Source of the DNA: Ahrensia sp.
GTDB lineage: Bacteria; Pseudomonadota; Alphaproteobacteria; Rhizobiales; Rhizobiaceae
Assembly (NCBI GenBank): GCA_002698425.1
Contig: NZXU01000015.1
Coordinates: 10,962-74,961, forward strand
DNA length: 64,000 nucleotides
Reading direction: 5' to 3'
Under the pieces are notes generated by a model, which made no database searches, was not told the DNA's origin, and saw only the letters and a program-made list of their open reading frames with translations. Every line of letters starts with the position of its first letter. The first letter of the stretch is position 1. This document shows positions 29,086-37,400 of the stretch, piece by piece. The position numbers and the translations under genes are program-made.

Positions 29086-29172
29086 ATGGGACTGACACGT
29101 TCACTCAACTTCATGATGATTTGTGCCGCGTTCTTATTCTTAGGCGCCCTTGTTTTCGGAGTCCTGCCCTGA
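29086..29172 (+). CDS. 28-residue hydrophobic membrane miniprotein
   Basis: The reading frame encodes 28 residues, MGLTRSLNF then MMICAAFLFLGALVFGVLP. A short N-terminus with one Arg is followed by a single membrane helix (about 8-26). AAGGAGG lies 5-6 nt before the ATG, a near-ideal ribosome binding site. A promoter-like element lies upstream (29030-29057) and a very strong terminator downstream (29222-29258), so this is a self-contained transcription unit of about 195 nt between the amidase and metF. I cannot name a family. The RNA may also act as a small RNA. Coding status rests on the signals around it. Confidence 0.65.
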   Translation: MGLTRSLNFMMICAAFLFLGALVFGVLP

Positions 29173-29221
29173 CAGGGCTCGATGCGGTGTAAGGACCGCC
29201 CCCTGAAAACAATCAAGCAAA

Positions 29222-29258
29222 AGCCCGGGCCGCTGTCGGCGGCCCGGGCTCTTGTTTT
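29222..29258 (+). terminator. Strong Rho-independent terminator after the miniprotein
   Basis: Perfect 12-bp inverted repeat AGCCCGGGCCGC (29222-29233) and GCGGCCCGGGCT (29239-29250), 5-nt loop, then CTTGTTTTT. On the other strand it is followed by TTTGCTTG, so it may also stop transcripts from metF, whose stop is at 29304. Confidence 0.9.
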
Positions 29259-29303
29259 TCAACAGTTTAACTTGTTCAGCGACCTGTTTTCGAACCTGGT
29301 GCG

Positions 29304-30230
29304 TCAGGCCGCGTGCAGTTCGCGGCGGGCCGCCTCGCCTGTCTCGCGGATGCCGATCAGGCGGCAGATCGCGAAGACGAGGTCCGGACGGTTCATCGTG
29401 TAGAAATGGAAATCGTCGACGCCGCGATCGACGAGATCGAAGACCTGCTCGGCGGCGACGGCGGCGGCGACCAGCGAATGCGTGTGCGGGTCCTGGTCGA
29501 GCCCGTCGAAACGGTCCGCCAGCCAGGCCGGGATGCTCGTGCCGCATTTCGAGGCGAAATTGCGCACAGCCGAGAAATTGTGGATCGGCACGATGCCCGG
29601 AACGATCGGGACATAGATGCCGGCGCGGCGCACCCGTTCGACGTAACGCTCATAGGCGTCATTGTCGAAAAAGAACTGGGTGATGGCGCGCGTCGCGCCG
29701 TTGTCGACCTTGCGCTTGAGCATGTCGAGATCGGTGGCAAGATCGGGGCTTTCCGGATGGCGCTCCGGATAGGCGGCGACCGAGATGTCGAAATCGCCGA
29801 AGGCTTTCAGCCCGGCCACAAGATGCGCGGCATTCTGATAGCCGTCGGGATGCGGCTGATAGCTGCTTCCAACGCCGCCGGAGGGATCGCCGCGCAACGC
29901 GACGAAGCGGCGGATGCCGAGCGCCGCGAAATCGCGCACGACGGCATCGACCTCGTCGCGCGTCGCGCCCACACAGGTGATATGGGCGGCGGCAGGCGTG
30001 TTGCCGGTGGCGAGCACGGTCTGCAGCGTCGCGCGGCTGGTGTCCTTGGTGGAGCCGCCCGCGCCGTAGGTGACCGAAACGAATTCCGGCGAAAGCGGGC
30101 TCAACCGATTGATCGTGTCGGTCAGCGTCGCTTCCATCTGCGGATTTTTCGGCGGAAAGAATTCGAAGGAAACGCGGATATCCTTTCCGGTTCCGGGGGC
30201 GCCTGCGATCCGTTTCACGGAATGTCTCAT
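29304..30230 (-). CDS. metF: Methylenetetrahydrofolate reductase
   Basis: 308-residue FAD-dependent TIM barrel that reduces 5,10-methylene-THF to 5-methyl-THF for methionine synthesis. Landmarks are VSFEFFPPKN (with the catalytic Glu), FVSVTYGAGGS, HITCVGATRDEVD, VALRGDPSGG, SVAAYPERHPES, ITQFFFDND and VPIVPGIVPI. Length is normal for the bacterial enzyme. Its ATG lies inside the stop of the upstream ArsR-methyltransferase gene (ATGA overlap), so the regulator and metF are one operon. Confidence 0.96.
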   Translation of the reverse strand: MRHSVKRIAGAPGTGKDIRVSFEFFPPKNPQMEATLTDTINRLSPLSPEFVSVTYGAGGSTKDTSRATLQTVLATGNTPAAAHITCVGATRDEVDAVVRDFAALGIRRFVALRGDPSGGVGSSYQPHPDGYQNAAHLVAGLKAFGDFDISVAAYPERHPESPDLATDLDMLKRKVDNGATRAITQFFFDNDAYERYVERVRRAGIYVPIVPGIVPIHNFSAVRNFASKCGTSIPAWLADRFDGLDQDPHTHSLVAAAVAAEQVFDLVDRGVDDFHFYTMNRPDLVFAICRLIGIRETGEAARRELHAA

Positions 30231-31246
30231 GCCACATACTCCAGGGGGGATTGAGTTGTTTCGTCCTCGTCGGCGATCTCGATGCGCGGATCCTGCGCGA
30301 CCCAGATCTTGACCGTGAGCTGATCGGCCGCGCTCTTGCCGGCGGCGAGCGCCCGCGAAGAAACCGGCTCCAGTTCGGCTTCCCGGAACCAGCCCTCCAT
30401 GTCCGTATCGGCGAAGCCGAGGCGCTGATGCGCGTGCTCGTCGCGGAGGTAATCGAGGTGGTGCGGGGCGAAATCGACGATGACCAGCCGGCCGCCGGGG
30501 CGCAGCGCGCGAGCCGCCTGGCGGATCGCCGCGACCGGGTCATCGAGGTAATGCAGGACCTGGTGGATCGTCACCAGATCGAAGCCGTTGCGGACAATCG
30601 GCAGGTTGTAGACGTCGCCGAGGCGCACTTCGGCATTGCGCACGCCGGCCGCATCGAGATTGGCGCGGGCCACGTTGAGCATCTCGCGGTTGGCGTCGAC
30701 GCCGATGCCGTATTGGTAGAGATCGGAAAAGAGCTCGAGCATGCGGCCGGTGCCGGTGCCCAGATCGAGCATGTAGCGCACCGGCTTGTCGCCGACGAGC
30801 GCGATCAGCGCCTCCTCGACCAGCTTGTCGGCCACGTGATGCGAACGGATCTCGTCCCAGCTTGCCGCGTTCCTCGAGAAGTAGCTGGACGCCTTTTCGC
30901 GCCGCTTCTGCTTGACCTCCTCCAGGCGCTCCTCGTCGCGGCGGATGGTCTCGTCGCTCTCGTCGATGCGGCCGAGCAGTTCCTGAACGAGGACATCGCT
31001 TGCAGCGTCGCGGCTGAGCCGGAACAGCGCCCAGGAGCCTTCCTGCTGGCGCTTGATCAGGCGTGCGTCGAGCATCAGCTTCAGATGGCGGGATACGCGC
31101 GGCTGCGACTGACCCAGAACGCCGGTCAGTTCCGAGACGGTCAGATCGGTCTCGGAAAGCAGCTTGAGGATACGCAAGCGCGTCGGCTCGGCTATTGTCT
31201 TAAGGACATCGACAATCGTATCGAGATGGAAAGCGGGTGCGGTCAT
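30227..31246 (-). CDS. ArsR-family regulator fused to a SAM-dependent methyltransferase domain
   Basis: 339 residues. An ArsR-type winged helix (about 5-95) contains IAEPTRLRILKLLSE and VLGQSQPRVSRHLKLMLDARLIKRQ. A charged linker (DESDETIRRDEERLEEVKQKRREKA) leads to a class I methyltransferase fold (about 135-300) with motif I MLDLGTGTGRMLELF, the acidic residue in GIGVDAN and the D-F-A-P segment of motif IV. It heads the metF operon by an ATGA overlap. Known relatives next to methionine genes act as sensors of SAM or SAH; here the methyltransferase domain probably binds the ligand, whether or not it still methylates anything. GGAG precedes the ATG; a palindrome lies 17 nt upstream. Confidence 0.9.
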   Translation of the reverse strand: MTAPAFHLDTIVDVLKTIAEPTRLRILKLLSETDLTVSELTGVLGQSQPRVSRHLKLMLDARLIKRQQEGSWALFRLSRDAASDVLVQELLGRIDESDETIRRDEERLEEVKQKRREKASSYFSRNAASWDEIRSHHVADKLVEEALIALVGDKPVRYMLDLGTGTGRMLELFSDLYQYGIGVDANREMLNVARANLDAAGVRNAEVRLGDVYNLPIVRNGFDLVTIHQVLHYLDDPVAAIRQAARALRPGGRLVIVDFAPHHLDYLRDEHAHQRLGFADTDMEGWFREAELEPVSSRALAAGKSAADQLTVKIWVAQDPRIEIADEDETTQSPLEYVA

Positions 31247-31262
31247 ACCTACTCCGGAAAAG

Positions 31263-31282
31263 ATATAAAGATATGTTTATGT
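31263..31282. promoter_or_regulatory. Candidate operator for the ArsR-methyltransferase / metF operon
   Basis: Imperfect 20-bp palindrome ATATAAAG-ATAT-GTTTATGT, 6 of 8 pairs matching, with core ATAAA-N6-TTTAT. AT-rich in an otherwise GC-rich region, it ends 17 nt before the start codon of the regulator gene, consistent with autoregulation. It could also affect the divergent DUF2293 gene. Confidence 0.6.
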
Positions 31283-31338
31283 CATTTTTCGAAGCGATGC
31301 AAGTGACCTGATGCACGTGACTTCGGAAACGAAAAGCC

Positions 31339-31743
31339 ATGGCAACGAAACGGCAGACGGAAATCGCCAAGGCGCTCAGAAGCGTGACGCCGATGATTCC
31401 GTTCAACGAGGCGGAGGACGTGAAGCGGCTCGCCGCGCAGCCGCATCTGCGGTCCCTGCCCGCGCCGGTTTCGGTCTGGCTGTCGCTGGTCGCCCATATC
31501 CGCCACGTCCACACGGATTATGACGAGCTGATGGATGACGGTTACGACCGCGACGCGGCACGCCATTTCGTCATGGACGACATCAATGCGGTGCTGGAGC
31601 GCTGGCAGGCAACGCGCCTACTGGACGGCGCCGAGTCGGACGCCAACCTGCCCGATCCCGTGGAGGGCGCGGACGGGGACACTAGCCCGCCGGGTAGATC
31701 CACTGCTCGGGGAGCTGGGCGCGGACGCTCTCGCCGGACCTGA
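31339..31743 (+). CDS. DUF2293 domain protein
   Basis: 134 residues. The conserved core (about 1-95) has SLPAPVSVWLSLVAHIRHVHTDYDELMDDGYDRDAARHF-type features: the RHVHTDYD motif and the GYDRDAARHFV helix identify DUF2293, a family of unknown function common in alphaproteobacteria. The last 40 residues (SPPGRSTARGAGRGRSRRT) are Arg/Gly-rich, probably disordered and possibly nucleic-acid binding. This tail is read through the 3' end of the MOSC gene on the other strand (62-nt overlap), so it may be a recent extension. Confidence 0.8.
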   Translation: MATKRQTEIAKALRSVTPMIPFNEAEDVKRLAAQPHLRSLPAPVSVWLSLVAHIRHVHTDYDELMDDGYDRDAARHFVMDDINAVLERWQATRLLDGAESDANLPDPVEGADGDTSPPGRSTARGAGRGRSRRT

Positions 31744-32278
31744 TCGTGCCCGGCCTTTCGACCCAGGCCAGCAATCCGCGGCGGCGCTTGGCTGCGGGCA
31801 CGAAGGACAGCGCCAGCCCGGCATCGTCCCCCCTGCCGAGGTGCCGGGCGATCGACGCGCCGGAAATCCTGCAGGGGCCGTTCTGAAAATCGACCTTGAG
31901 CGTCACGCCGCCCTCGAAGAACAGAAGCGTCGCCGCGGGCAGCATGGAAAGCATCGGGATGCCCTCCAGCGTGATGTTGCCGCCGATCCATTCCGGCTCG
32001 ATCCCGTCGATGCCCATCTCGGCGGCGGACTCGGCCAACTCGGCGCGGCTGAGGAGCGTCACCTGGCGCTCGTTGCGCATCTCCGTGCCGCGCGTGTACC
32101 ACGGCTCGCGGCTGCCGGATTTGCGCGTGATCCCGGAATGGAGGTCGCCGCGAATGCCTTCGTAAGTGAGTTCAAGCTCGTCCACCGGCGCGGTCACGAA
32201 TTCTTTACCGAGAGCTGAAAACAACCCGTCGACCACGCCTGAAAGCTTGCGGGACTGCACAATCTCGGGAAAGCTCAT
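31682..32278 (-). CDS. MOSC domain protein
   Basis: 198 residues. The MOSC (molybdenum cofactor sulfurase C-terminal) fold is indicated by YEGIRGDLHSG near the start, RNERQVTLLSRAELA, GGNITLEGIPM and the conserved cysteine in FQNGPCRISG. MOSC proteins bind molybdopterin or transfer sulfur, and some detoxify N-hydroxylated bases (YiiM/YuaD type). The exact role is not determined. The ATG at 32278 has GGAG about 10 nt upstream and begins MSFPEIV; an ATG at 32344 would add 22 unconserved residues. It overlaps DUF2293 tail to tail. Confidence 0.85.
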   Translation of the reverse strand: MSFPEIVQSRKLSGVVDGLFSALGKEFVTAPVDELELTYEGIRGDLHSGITRKSGSREPWYTRGTEMRNERQVTLLSRAELAESAAEMGIDGIEPEWIGGNITLEGIPMLSMLPAATLLFFEGGVTLKVDFQNGPCRISGASIARHLGRGDDAGLALSFVPAAKRRRGLLAWVERPGTIRSGESVRAQLPEQWIYPAG

Positions 32279-32404
32279 GGCAACGCTCCGGTTTCGGCTG
32301 ATTTGGTGGAGGAGGCCGGTGCCGGCCGATGTGCTATCTGTCACACAATGGCCGCCGATTACAGCGTAGATGAACGCGTTTTCTTTTTTTCAATGAGGAA
32401 TTTC

Positions 32405-33583
32405 ATGATCGCTCAACGCCTACTGATCTCAACCGCTGCCGCCAGCACGCTGCTGTTTTCCCTGACCGCAGGCGCGAATGCCGAAGTCAGCGCCGAAGCC
32501 GTCGTTGACGGGCTGAAGCGCCAGCTCGAGCTGCAAGGCATGGACTTTGACGCGGCGTCGGCCGAGCTTCGGGGCAATGACGTCGTGCTGTCCGGCGTGA
32601 CGGTTACGCCGACATCCGCCGAGAACAAGTTCACGATCGACCAGATCCTGCTCGAAGGCGTCGAGGACGCGGGTAACGGTGCGTTCACGGTCAGCCGCGC
32701 CGGGATGCCTGCCTTCAGCAATGAAAAGGACGGCTACACCGTGGCCTTTGAGGGCGCGGTGCTCGAAGGCTGCTTCATCGCCGGACCGAACGAGACCGAT
32801 CCGATCGCCAAGGGCGGCTTCTGCCGGAACTACGAAGTCGGCGGCCTGACCGTCGCCAAGAGCAGCACGCCGGTCTTTGAACTCGAGGGCGTATCCGTCG
32901 CGATGAGCCCCTACGAGGCCGGCGGGACGATGGAATACGACGTCAAGGTCAAGGATTTCACCGTCGACTTCACGCAGGTCGACGATCCGAAGGCGAAGGC
33001 GACGATGGGCGAACTCGGCTACCAGACGCTGACGGGCCGCGTAAACGCGACCGGCCAGTGGGACGCCGGCACCGGCGACGCCTCGATGAGCCAGGCGATC
33101 ATCCTCGATGACGCGGCTGCGCTGAATATCGACATCGCCGTCGGCGGCTACACGCCCGAACTGATCGCGGCGATGCAGGAAATGAACAAGCAGATGCAGG
33201 GCCAGAGCGACCAGGCCCAGGGGCTCGCCATGATGGGCCTGATGCAGCAGATGCAGATCGGCAATATCACGATCGAGCTGATCGACGATTCAGCGACCGG
33301 CAAGATCCTCGACTTCGTCGCCAAGCAGCAGGGTTCGACCCGCGAGGGCGTTGTCGCGATGGCCAAGGGCACCCTGCCCTTCGCGCTGGCGCAGCTGCAG
33401 AACCCGGAATTCGCGGCCTCCGTCACGGCGGCGGTCGGCGCGTTCCTCGACAGCCCGGGCTCGCTGAAGATCGCCGCGGTGCCGGCCGCTCCCGTGCCGG
33501 TGGCCCAGATCGTCGGCGCCGCGATGGCCGCGCCGCAGTCGGTCATCGGCGTGCTGAACATCAAGGTCACCGCCAACGACTAG
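32405..33583 (+). CDS. Periplasmic protein of unknown function
   Basis: 392 residues. A Sec signal peptide (MIAQRLLISTAAASTLLFSLTAGANA, cleavage after Ala26) is followed by a soluble body of likely beta-rich structure: repeated strands around DVVLSGVTVTPTS, YDVKVKDFTVDFTQ and LTGRVNATGQWDAG. A Met/Gln-rich helical segment lies at about 255-290. Two cysteines (ACFIAG and GFCRNY region, about 120 and 140) could form a disulfide. I do not recognise a family. GAGGAA six nt before the ATG at 32405 supports this start over the ATG at 32393. It is apparently monocistronic. Confidence 0.82.
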   Translation: MIAQRLLISTAAASTLLFSLTAGANAEVSAEAVVDGLKRQLELQGMDFDAASAELRGNDVVLSGVTVTPTSAENKFTIDQILLEGVEDAGNGAFTVSRAGMPAFSNEKDGYTVAFEGAVLEGCFIAGPNETDPIAKGGFCRNYEVGGLTVAKSSTPVFELEGVSVAMSPYEAGGTMEYDVKVKDFTVDFTQVDDPKAKATMGELGYQTLTGRVNATGQWDAGTGDASMSQAIILDDAAALNIDIAVGGYTPELIAAMQEMNKQMQGQSDQAQGLAMMGLMQQMQIGNITIELIDDSATGKILDFVAKQQGSTREGVVAMAKGTLPFALAQLQNPEFAASVTAAVGAFLDSPGSLKIAAVPAAPVPVAQIVGAAMAAPQSVIGVLNIKVTAND

Positions 33584-33597
33584 TCCGCTCAAGGACG

Positions 33598-33623
33598 GAA
33601 CCCGGCGGAAACCCGCCGGGTTC
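33598..33623. terminator. Stem-loop between convergent genes, possible terminator
   Basis: 11-bp inverted repeat GAACCCGGCGG (33598-33608) and CCGCCGGGTTC (33613-33623), 4-nt loop. No T run follows on either strand, and its right arm overlaps the last codons of pcp, so termination is uncertain. Confidence 0.5.
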
Positions 33624-34227
33624 ACCTCCCCCGCGCCTCGGAAACGCAGATTTCCAGAATCGTTTCCGCGCCTTCCACCAGTTTATTGAAGTCCCCGGCC
33701 GCCCTTGCCGCGCCGACATGGACGAAGCCGCTCACGGGCGCGGCAAGGCCCCGGCACAGGCCGGCGGCGGAGTGGAAGAAGACGTAGTTGCATAGATAGC
33801 CGCCCGCATCGTCCGACCATTGCACCGCGTGGCCGCGTTCTTCCAGCGCCTCGGCGATGCGCACGAGGGGCAAGGATGACGGGATATCGGCCGTGCCGGC
33901 CCGTATCGGCGATGCGTCGGGGTTCTTGCCGGCATTGTCCGGCACGCCGGAGGCGATCCCGTTTCGCGCCAACCGTTCGAGGCGAAAGCCCTCGGCTTTC
34001 CTCGAGAGGCCGAAATGCACGGCGACATGCGGCTCGAAACCGTTAGCGACCGCCTCCAGCGCCGGAATGGCATTCGTGTAATCCACCGGCAGGACGGCGA
34101 AACGGCAGTCCACATCCATTCCGTCCAGCGGCGGATTGGCTTCGAAATGGCGGATCAGATGTTCGGTCGGATTGTGCGGAGCGCCCGGAAAGGGCGTGAA
34201 ACCGGTGACGAGAAGGCGGATGGTCAT
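33622..34227 (-). CDS. pcp: Pyroglutamyl-peptidase I
   Basis: 201-residue cysteine peptidase of family C15 that removes N-terminal pyroglutamate from peptides in the cytosol. The triad falls where the family expects it: Glu84 in FRLERLARN, Cys146 in GGYLCNYVF and His170 in GFVHVG. The N-terminal TGFTPFPGAPHNPTE loop is also diagnostic. Its product, 5-oxoproline, is the substrate expected for the enzyme encoded at 16.7-20.3 kb. It is convergent with the periplasmic protein gene and lies just downstream of aspS on the same strand. Confidence 0.94.
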   Translation of the reverse strand: MTIRLLVTGFTPFPGAPHNPTEHLIRHFEANPPLDGMDVDCRFAVLPVDYTNAIPALEAVANGFEPHVAVHFGLSRKAEGFRLERLARNGIASGVPDNAGKNPDASPIRAGTADIPSSLPLVRIAEALEERGHAVQWSDDAGGYLCNYVFFHSAAGLCRGLAAPVSGFVHVGAARAAGDFNKLVEGAETILEICVSEARGR

Positions 34228-34269
34228 ATCGCAGCCGCCTTCCCTTTTCCGATCATTCCTGCTTCCCGC

Positions 34270-36057
34270 TTATTCCTTCGTGGGCGGGACGGAGCGCAGA
34301 TAGAGTTCGCGCAATTGCGCCGGAGACGCCGGAGCCGGCGCACCCATCAGCAGGTCTTCGGCCTGCTGGTTCATCGGGAACAGGGTCACCTCGCGCAGGT
34401 TCTTCGCGCCGACCAGCAGCATGATGATGCGGTCCACGCCGGCCGCCATGCCGCCATGCGGCGGGGCGCCGTAGTGGAACGCGCGGAACAGGCCGCCGAA
34501 GCGCTCCTCGACCGTCTTGGCGTCGAGACCGACAATGCCGAACGCCTTGACCATCACCTCGGGCAGGTGGTTGCGGATGCCGCCCGACGCGATCTCGAAG
34601 CCGTTGCAGACGAGATCGTACTGCCAGGCCTTGATGTTGAGCGGATCCTCGTTTTCGAGCGCGCCCAGGCCGCCGCGCGGCATGGTGAAGGGGTTGTGGC
34701 CGAAATCGACCTTCTTAGCGTCCTCGTCCCATTCGTAGAACGGGAAGTCGACGATCCAGGCGAGCGCGAAGCGGTCGCGGTCGACAAGGTTCAGTTCCTC
34801 GCCGGCGCGGGTGCGGGCATCACCGGCGAAACCGGCGAATTTCTTCGGATCGCCGGCGGCGAAGAAGCAGGCGTCGCCCGGCTTCAGGCCAAGCTGCAGG
34901 CGGATCGCCTCGGTGCGTTCCTCGCCGATGTTCTTGGCGATCGGACCGGCGCCCTCGACCTTGCCGTTTTCCTCGCGCCAGAAGATGTAGCCGAGGCCCG
35001 GCTGGCCCTCGCCTTGCGCCCAGGAGTTCATGCGGTCGCAGAACGCCCTCGAGCCGCCGGTCGGCGCGGGAATCGCCCAAACGGCGCCGCGCGGATCGTT
35101 GGCGAGGATGTTGGCGAAGACCTTGAAACCGGAGCCGCGGAAATGCTCCGACACGTCTTGCATGATAATCGGGTTTCTGAGGTCCGGCTTGTCGGTGCCG
35201 TATTTCAGGATCGCCTCGTCATAGGGAATGCGCGGGAATTCCTGCGTGACCGGCTTGCCTTCGGCGAATTCCTCGAAGACGCCGCGCATGACCGGCTCCA
35301 TCGCCTCGAACACGTCGTCCTGCTCGACGAAGCTCATTTCGAGGTCGAGCTGGTAGAACTCGCCCGGCAGGCGGTCGGCGCGCGGGTCCTCGTCGCGGAA
35401 ACAGGGCGCGATCTGGAAATAGCGGTCGAAGCCGGAGACCATCAGCAGCTGCTTGTACTGCTGCGGCGCCTGCGGGAGCGCGTAGAACTCGCCCGGATGG
35501 ATGCGCGACGGCACCAGGAAGTCGCGCGCGCCTTCCGGCGAGGACGCGGTCAGGATCGGCGTCTGGAATTCGGTGAAGCCCGACTGCACCATGCGGTTGC
35601 GCATGGAGGAAACCACCTTGGTGCGGGTGATGATGTTCTTGTGCAGCGTCTCGCGGCGCAGATCGAGGAAGCGGTATTTCAGGCGGATATCCTCGGGATA
35701 ATCCGGCTCGCCGAAGACGGGCAGCGGCAATTCGCTCGCCTCGGAGAGGATTTCCATCTCGCGCGCGAAGATCTCGATCTCGCCGGTCGGCAGGCTGGCG
35801 TTGACGGTCTCGTCGGTGCGCGGCTTGACCTCGCCGTCGATGCGGATGACCCATTCGCCGCGAACCTTTTCGGCCGTTGCGAAACAGGGAGAATCGGGAT
35901 CGGCAACGACCTGGGTGACGCCGTAGTGGTCGCGAAGGTCGATGAAGAGAACTCCGCCATGGTCGCGCACGCGGTGAACCCATCCCGACAGGCGCACGGT
36001 CGAGCCGGCGTCCGTTTTGCGGAGGGCTCCGCATGTGTGGCTGCGATAACGGTGCAT
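34270..36057 (-). CDS. aspS: Aspartyl-tRNA synthetase
   Basis: 595 residues, class II synthetase of bacterial type. An OB-fold anticodon-binding domain (about 1-110; [26 protein letters not shown]) is followed by the catalytic domain with motif 1 ([18 protein letters not shown]), [27 protein letters not shown], motif 2 ([19 protein letters not shown]) and motif 3 ([13 protein letters not shown]), with a GAD insertion between. As in many alphaproteobacteria it may be non-discriminating (Asp and Asn). The ATG at 36057 matches the conserved N-terminus [10 protein letters not shown]; an open frame further upstream is not conserved. It is divergent from rnd. Confidence 0.97.
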   Translation of the reverse strand: MHRYRSHTCGALRKTDAGSTVRLSGWVHRVRDHGGVLFIDLRDHYGVTQVVADPDSPCFATAEKVRGEWVIRIDGEVKPRTDETVNASLPTGEIEIFAREMEILSEASELPLPVFGEPDYPEDIRLKYRFLDLRRETLHKNIITRTKVVSSMRNRMVQSGFTEFQTPILTASSPEGARDFLVPSRIHPGEFYALPQAPQQYKQLLMVSGFDRYFQIAPCFRDEDPRADRLPGEFYQLDLEMSFVEQDDVFEAMEPVMRGVFEEFAEGKPVTQEFPRIPYDEAILKYGTDKPDLRNPIIMQDVSEHFRGSGFKVFANILANDPRGAVWAIPAPTGGSRAFCDRMNSWAQGEGQPGLGYIFWREENGKVEGAGPIAKNIGEERTEAIRLQLGLKPGDACFFAAGDPKKFAGFAGDARTRAGEELNLVDRDRFALAWIVDFPFYEWDEDAKKVDFGHNPFTMPRGGLGALENEDPLNIKAWQYDLVCNGFEIASGGIRNHLPEVMVKAFGIVGLDAKTVEERFGGLFRAFHYGAPPHGGMAAGVDRIIMLLVGAKNLREVTLFPMNQQAEDLLMGAPAPASPAQLRELYLRSVPPTKE

Positions 36058-36219
36058 GAATATTCGCCTTTGTGTGCACGGGCGCGGTCGGCGCGCCGCA
36101 TTTTCTGTGGTGCGGGAAATCGCGCGGAAAAGCGCATGGGCAAAGCGATTTGTCAAGGCAAGCGCAAGGCGTCGCGCGGCAATCGACAAACCACGGCGAC
36201 ACGGCTAAAGAGCTTTGCC

Positions 36220-37380
36220 ATGAAGCCTATTGATTCAACGGAAGAACTTTCCGCTGCCTGCGCGCGCCTCGCGCATCATCCGTTCATAACGATCGATACG
36301 GAATTCATCCGTGAAACGACCTTCTGGCCGGAGCTCTGCCTCGTCCAGGTCGCCAGCGCCGACGAGGCGCTGCTGATCGATCCGCTCGCCAAGAGGATCG
36401 ACCTGGCGCCCCTGTTCGACCTGCTGGCGAACAAGGCCGTGCTGAAGGTGTTCCACGCGGCGCGCCAGGATATCGAGATCTTCTTCAACCTGACCGGCAG
36501 AGTGCCGGAGCCCATCTTCGACACGCAGGTCGCCGCCATGGTCTGCGGTTTCGGCGACGCCATCGCCTATGACCAGCTCGTCAAGCGGATTTCCGGCGCG
36601 CATATCGACAAGTCGTCGCGCTTCACCGACTGGCGGCAGCGGCCGCTGAGCGACAAACAGCTTTCCTATGCGCTGGCCGACGTGACGCATCTGCGCGATG
36701 TCTATGCCGACCTGTCGGAAAGGCTGAAGAGCGAGAACCGCGAACACTGGGTCGCCGAGGAAATGGGCGTGCTGACCTCCCATGGCACCTACGACATCCT
36801 GCCCGAGGACGCCTGGCAACGGCTGAAGCTGCGCGTGCGCAAGCCGATCGAGCTGCAGATCCTGAAGAATATCGCCGCATGGCGCGAGACCGAGGCGCGC
36901 AACCGGAACCAGCCGCGCCGCCGCATTCTCAAGGACGACGCCATCTACGAGATCGCCCAGCAGCAGCCGCAATCGCCGGAAGCGCTCGGGCGGCTGCGTT
37001 CGCTCAACAAGGGCATCGAGCGCTCCTCCATGGCCACGCCGCTGATCAAGGCGGTGACGGATGCGCTCGCGATGGACAAGGCCGACCTGCCGGCAATCCC
37101 TCGCCCGCCGGCCTCGCCCGAGGGAACGAGCGCAGCGGTCGACCTGCTGCGCGTGCTCCTCAAGCTCGCCGCCGAGGAACATGGCGTCGCCCAGAAGATC
37201 ATCGCGACGACCGACGATCTCGAAAAGATCGCCATCCATGGCGAAGACGCCGATGTCGGCGCGCTGAAGGGCTGGCGCCGCGAGGTCTTCGGCGACAAGG
37301 CGCTCCGCGCGACCCGCGGCGAACTGGCCATCCGCTTCCGGGAACGCAGGCTCGACGTGATCGACGTCGGCTCCGGATAA
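36220..37380 (+). CDS. rnd: Ribonuclease D
   Basis: 386 residues. The DEDD-type 3'-5' exonuclease domain (about 1-170) has ExoI IDTEFIRE, ExoII FHAARQDIEIF and ExoIII YALADVTHLRDVY, the Y-x3-D form. An HRDC domain follows (about 205-290; RKPIELQILKNIAAWRETEARNRNQPRRRIL). RNase D trims tRNA 3' ends. Length is normal. AAAGAG lies ten nt before the ATG at 36220. It is divergent from aspS, an arrangement common in rhizobia. Confidence 0.95.
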   Translation: MKPIDSTEELSAACARLAHHPFITIDTEFIRETTFWPELCLVQVASADEALLIDPLAKRIDLAPLFDLLANKAVLKVFHAARQDIEIFFNLTGRVPEPIFDTQVAAMVCGFGDAIAYDQLVKRISGAHIDKSSRFTDWRQRPLSDKQLSYALADVTHLRDVYADLSERLKSENREHWVAEEMGVLTSHGTYDILPEDAWQRLKLRVRKPIELQILKNIAAWRETEARNRNQPRRRILKDDAIYEIAQQQPQSPEALGRLRSLNKGIERSSMATPLIKAVTDALAMDKADLPAIPRPPASPEGTSAAVDLLRVLLKLAAEEHGVAQKIIATTDDLEKIAIHGEDADVGALKGWRREVFGDKALRATRGELAIRFRERRLDVIDVGSG

Positions 37381-37400
37381 TTGACGCGCGGGCGCGGGTC

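Noticed and set aside
34015..36219. Long plus-strand frame upstream of and in frame with rnd
   Set aside because: It lies opposite aspS and pcp and has no recognisable domain; the RNase D homology starts exactly at the ATG at 36220.
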